Below, in pieces: positions 61,169 to 64,000 of a stretch of 64,000 nucleotides of DNA. Position numbers and translations under genes: made by a program. Numbering within the stretch: position 1 is the stretch's first letter; each line of letters opens with the position of its first letter. The DNA is taken from contig NZ_CP044423.1 in NCBI RefSeq assembly GCF_008824185.1, forward strand, positions 199,501-263,500, in the 5' to 3' direction. Origin of the DNA: Paracoccus pantotrophus (GTDB taxonomy: Bacteria > Pseudomonadota > Alphaproteobacteria > Rhodobacterales > Rhodobacteraceae). Below the pieces are notes generated by a model. It saw only the letters and a list, made by a program, of their open reading frames with translations, did not search any database and was not told the origin of the DNA.

Positions 61169-62625
61169 ACCAGATGACCGATTTCGGCCCGCAGTTGAAC
61201 GATCCCGGCCTGTTCCGCCAGGCCGCGCTGATCGACGGCCAGTGGATCGCCCGCCCCGACATGGAGGTAATGAACCCCGCCACCGGCCGCGCCATGGGCA
61301 CCATGCCCGACTGCACGGCAGATGAAACCGCGCAGGCCATCGCCGCCGCGGAACGCGCCATGGTGGCCTGGCGCAAGCGCACCCATGCCGAGCGCGCCGA
61401 CCTGCTGATGGGCTGGTATCAGCTGATGCTGGACCACGCCGACGACCTGGCGCAGATCCTGACCGCGGAACAGGGCAAACCCCTGGCCGAGGCGCGGGGC
61501 GAGGTGCTTTATGGCGCCTCCTTCCTGCGCTGGTTCGCCGAGGAAGCGCGGCGCATCAACGGCAAGATCATCCCCTCGCCGGTGCCGGGCAAGAAGGTCT
61601 TTGCCATGAAGGAGCCGGTGGGCGTCTGCGCGATCATCACGCCCTGGAACTTTCCCATCGCGATGATCACCCGCAAGGTGGCGCCGGGGCTGGCGGCGGG
61701 CTGCACGATGGTGGTGAAGCCGTCGGACCTCACCCCCTATTCGGCGCTGGCGCTTGGCGTGCTGGCCGAACGCGCGGGCATCCCGGCGGGCGTCATCAAC
61801 ATCCTGACCGGCCGCCCCGAGGCGATCGGCGCCACGCTGACCGCCAGCCCGGTGGTGCGCAAGCTGTCCTTCACCGGCTCGACCCGCGTCGGCGCGCTGC
61901 TGGCCGAGCAATGCGCGCCGACGCTGAAGCGCATGTCGCTGGAGCTGGGCGGCAACGCGCCCTTCATCGTCTTCGACGATGCCGACCTGGACGCGGCGGT
62001 CGAGGGCGCGATGCTGTCCAAGTTCCGCAACGGCGGGCAGACCTGCGTCTGCGCGAACCGGATCCTGGTGCAGTCGGGCATCCACGACGCCTTCGTCGCG
62101 GCGCTGGCGAAGCGTGTCGATGCGCTGCAGGTCGGCCCCGGCACGGCCGAGGGCACGACCATCGGCCCGATGATCAATGGCGCCGCCATCGCCAAGATCC
62201 GCGCCCATGTCGAGGACGCGCTGTCCAAGGGCGCGACCCGCGCCACCGCCGCGCGCGATCTGCCCGATGCCTATGCCGATCCGGTGGTTCTGGTCGGCGC
62301 CACGACCCAGATGCAGCTGGCCGCCGAGGAAACCTTCGGCCCCGTCGCCCCGATCTTCCGCTTCGAGACCGAGGAAGAGGCTCTGGCCATCGCCAACGGC
62401 ACGCCCTTCGGCCTGGCCGCCTATTTCTTCACCCGCGACATCGCGCGGGCCTTCCGCGTGGGCGAGGCCTTGGAGTTCGGCCTTGTCGGGCTGAACACCG
62501 GCGCGGTCAGCCATGCCGAAACGCCCTTCGGCGGCGTCAAGGCCTCGGGCCTTGGCCGCGAGGGAGCGCAGGACGGGATCGAGGAATATCTGGAAACCAA
62601 GGCGTTCCATTTCGGCGGGCTGTAA
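61165..62625 (+). CDS. gabD: NAD(P)-dependent succinate-semialdehyde dehydrogenase-like
   Basis: A 486-residue aldehyde dehydrogenase of the GabD group. ITPWNFPIAMITRKVAPGLA, FTGSTRVGALLAEQCAP, MSLELGGNAPFIVFDDADLD (Glu) and FRNGGQTCVCANRILVQSG (catalytic Cys) are all present. TEEEALAIANGTPFGLAAYF and a final GRGEGAQDG-like stretch match SSADHs. The preferred substrate may be succinate, glutarate or another semialdehyde. It ends the 52902-62625 run of plus-strand genes. A GGCGGGC/GCCCGCC hairpin overlaps its stop codon. Confidence 0.9.
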   Translation: MNQMTDFGPQLNDPGLFRQAALIDGQWIARPDMEVMNPATGRAMGTMPDCTADETAQAIAAAERAMVAWRKRTHAERADLLMGWYQLMLDHADDLAQILTAEQGKPLAEARGEVLYGASFLRWFAEEARRINGKIIPSPVPGKKVFAMKEPVGVCAIITPWNFPIAMITRKVAPGLAAGCTMVVKPSDLTPYSALALGVLAERAGIPAGVINILTGRPEAIGATLTASPVVRKLSFTGSTRVGALLAEQCAPTLKRMSLELGGNAPFIVFDDADLDAAVEGAMLSKFRNGGQTCVCANRILVQSGIHDAFVAALAKRVDALQVGPGTAEGTTIGPMINGAAIAKIRAHVEDALSKGATRATAARDLPDAYADPVVLVGATTQMQLAAEETFGPVAPIFRFETEEEALAIANGTPFGLAAYFFTRDIARAFRVGEALEFGLVGLNTGAVSHAETPFGGVKASGLGREGAQDGIEEYLETKAFHFGGL

Positions 62626-62680
62626 GGCCCGCCCCTTCTCGAAACGCTGTCACACCCCATGAAAGGGCGAGCGGCCTGTA

Positions 62681-62734
62681 GGGTGGGGTTTCACCCACTT
62701 TTTGCCGGGCGCGCGGTGGGGTGAAACCCCACCC
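62681..62734. repeat. REP-like inverted repeat between convergent genes
   Basis: GGGTGGGGTTTCACCC at 62681-62696 and GGGTGAAACCCCACCC at 62719-62734 form a perfect 16-bp stem with a 22-base loop. Preceded by GTA, it resembles the GTAGGGTGGG-type REP sequences of proteobacteria. It lies in the 134-bp gap where the SSADH and old-yellow-enzyme genes converge, so it may also serve as a bidirectional terminator. A single copy is seen here. Confidence 0.7.
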
Positions 62735-62759
62735 CAAGGCCTGCGCCCAAGGCCCGCCG

Positions 62760-64000
62760 TCACAACCCCAGGCACAGCCGATAGGCATCCAGGATCGAGG
62801 CGTGCAGGTCGCGGCTGGCAACGGCATCGCCGATCCGGTGCAGCGCGAAACCTTCGCCTGACTCGTGCAACTCGGTGAACAGATCGTCCAGCGGCAGGGT
62901 GCCGTGTTCGACGACCACCTGCGCGGCGTCCAGGCTGCGTTTCGCCCCCGTCATCTCGTTGCGCAAGGTGGCGCGCAGCCGGTTTCCCCGGCGCTCGACC
63001 CGGATCAGCGCGAGATCGGTCAGGGTGGCGAGGCCCGCCTGATAGAAGCGTTTGCGGAAGCTGGTGGCGTCCTGATAGGGCATCTCGGTCGCCGGGACCG
63101 CGTCGGGAGTGGCAAGGGTGACGGTCCGCCCGGCATCGGCCAGCTTCAGCGCGCAGGACGGCGCTGCCTGCCGCCCGGTGCCGTCATAGACCAGCACCTC
63201 GCCCTGGGCCGCGACCGCGCCGGTCAGCAGATCCCAGGTGCTGTGGCAATGCTCGGCCCCCTCCAGCCAGTCCAGGTCGGGAATGCCGCCGGTCGCCACG
63301 ACGACGATGTCCGGCGCCTCGGCCAGGATGTCGGCCGCCTCGGCCCAGGTGTTCAGGCGGACATCCACCCCCAGCCGGCCCAGTTCGCTGCGCCGCCAGT
63401 CGATGATGCCCAGCAGGTCGCGGCGCCCCGGTGCCTTGGCCGCCACCAGGATCTGCCCGCCAAGGCGCGCCGCTGCCTCGATCAGGGTGACGCGGTGGCC
63501 GCGTTCGGCCAGCACGCGCGCGGCCTCCATCCCCGCCGGGCCGCCGCCCACGACAATGGCGCGGCGCGGCGCAGGGGACCGGGGGATCGCGTGGCCCAGG
63601 GTGGTTTCGCGCGTGGTCGCGGGGTTATGGACGCAATGCGCCTTGCGATACAGGCAATAAGAGGCGCCGACGCAGGGGCGGATGCGATCCTCGACCCCGG
63701 CCGCGATCTTGGCGACCAGATGCGGGTCGGCGATATGGGCGCGCGTCATGCCGACCAGATCCGCGATCCCGTCGCGCAGCACATGGCGCGCGGTGGCCAC
63801 GTCGCGGATGCCGCCCGCGTGCAGGACCGGCAGCGACACCGCCTGCCGGAAGGCGCGGATATGCGCCAGATAGGGGGCTTGGGGCTGGAACATGCCGGGC
63901 ATGTTGTCCTCGGTCAGCAGCAGGTCGCTGTCCATGCGGCCATAGATGCAGTCGAACAGATCCACATGCCCCTCGGCCTGGATCATCCGGGCGATCTCAA
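62760..64000 (-). CDS. NADH:flavin oxidoreductase / demethylase with Pyr_redox domain (5' part outside window)
   Basis: The visible 413 residues are the C-terminal two thirds of an old-yellow-enzyme-type protein of the 2,4-dienoyl-CoA reductase/trimethylamine dehydrogenase family. SLPVLHAGGIRDVATARHVL and LVGMTRAHIADPHLV close the flavin barrel. CVGASYCLYRKAHCVHNPAT is the shortened cysteine-rich Fe-S region. RAIVVGGGPAGMEAARVLAE begins the FAD/NADH domain. Relatives include N-methylproline and other N-demethylases. The wording NPATTRE is common in that subgroup. The gene starts beyond base 64000. Its function as a demethylase is a family inference. Confidence 0.82.
   Translation of the reverse strand, partial: EIARMIQAEGHVDLFDCIYGRMDSDLLLTEDNMPGMFQPQAPYLAHIRAFRQAVSLPVLHAGGIRDVATARHVLRDGIADLVGMTRAHIADPHLVAKIAAGVEDRIRPCVGASYCLYRKAHCVHNPATTRETTLGHAIPRSPAPRRAIVVGGGPAGMEAARVLAERGHRVTLIEAAARLGGQILVAAKAPGRRDLLGIIDWRRSELGRLGVDVRLNTWAEAADILAEAPDIVVVATGGIPDLDWLEGAEHCHSTWDLLTGAVAAQGEVLVYDGTGRQAAPSCALKLADAGRTVTLATPDAVPATEMPYQDATSFRKRFYQAGLATLTDLALIRVERRGNRLRATLRNEMTGAKRSLDAAQVVVEHGTLPLDDLFTELHESGEGFALHRIGDAVASRDLHASILDAYRLCLGL

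Noticed and set aside
1..64000. CRISPR arrays, tRNA, rRNA, plasmid replication genes or phage modules
   Set aside because: None seen when reading through; direct repeats found are short and explained by IS ends or promoter sites.

Overview
The window reads as an accessory replicon or genomic island of a high-GC alphaproteobacterium, most likely Rhodobacteraceae and perhaps Paracoccus-like. This is an inference from strong G/C bias at third codon positions, the mix of tripartite tricarboxylate transporter (TTT), porin and peptide-type ABC genes, and many IS5-family elements. I saw no rRNA, tRNA, CRISPR array, replication origin or phage genes. Almost everything is small-molecule catabolism and its transport and regulation, in blocks separated by insertion sequences.

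Block 1 (0.1-9.2 kb): a ThDP-dependent acetolactate synthase-like enzyme diverges from an XRE-type regulator. A cupin-like unknown, an aspartase/fumarase-family lyase and a GH3 enzyme follow the regulator. A GMC oxidoreductase then diverges from a sugar isomerase/AP-endonuclease-fold protein. A TGACGCA/TGCGTCA motif recurs in three promoter gaps here and suggests one regulon.

Block 2 (10.4-19.7 kb): a compact minus-strand operon of a GalD/PrpF-type isomerase, tctC-tctB-tctA, and a two-subunit ATP-citrate-lyase-like enzyme (ATP-grasp subunit plus a CoA-ligase/citrate-synthase fusion), with a divergent LysR gene. It looks like import plus CoA-dependent cleavage of a tricarboxylate and is the most interesting system in the window.

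Graveyard 1 (19.7-21.7 kb): fragments of a universal stress protein, a class C beta-lactamase and an IS21 element with intact istB.

Block 3 (22-32.3 kb): a LysR-type regulator with two apparent HTH domains, an HpcH/HpaI aldolase, two 4,5-dihydroxyphthalate-decarboxylase-family proteins, LigJ (4-oxalomesaconate hydratase), another ThDP enzyme, a LigI-like amidohydrolase and a porin. With the GalD-like protein of block 2 the window has candidates for every step from 2-pyrone-4,6-dicarboxylate to pyruvate and oxaloacetate, but no ring-cleavage dioxygenase. An IS sits in the divergent promoter of this block.

Graveyard 2 (32.3-34.8 kb): two decayed IS5-type transposases and tails of an ABC permease and a DNA methyltransferase.

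Block 4 (34.8-48.7 kb): two GNAT proteins, a PuuB-like amine oxidase, two HAD hydrolases, a small cupin, an M20 deacylase, a class III aminotransferase with a one-base deletion, a D-2-hydroxyacid dehydrogenase and a complete peptide/opine-type ABC importer. It appears to take up and dismantle an N-substituted or acylated amino compound.

Block 5 (48.8-64 kb): an Lrp regulator, two FAD amine oxidases, a LysR gene, hydantoinase/oxoprolinase A and B, the two small subunits of an opine/hydroxyproline-type dehydrogenase, two aldehyde dehydrogenases flanking a tartrate/malate dehydrogenase, and an old-yellow-enzyme-type demethylase cut by the window end. The substrate cannot be fixed from sequence alone.
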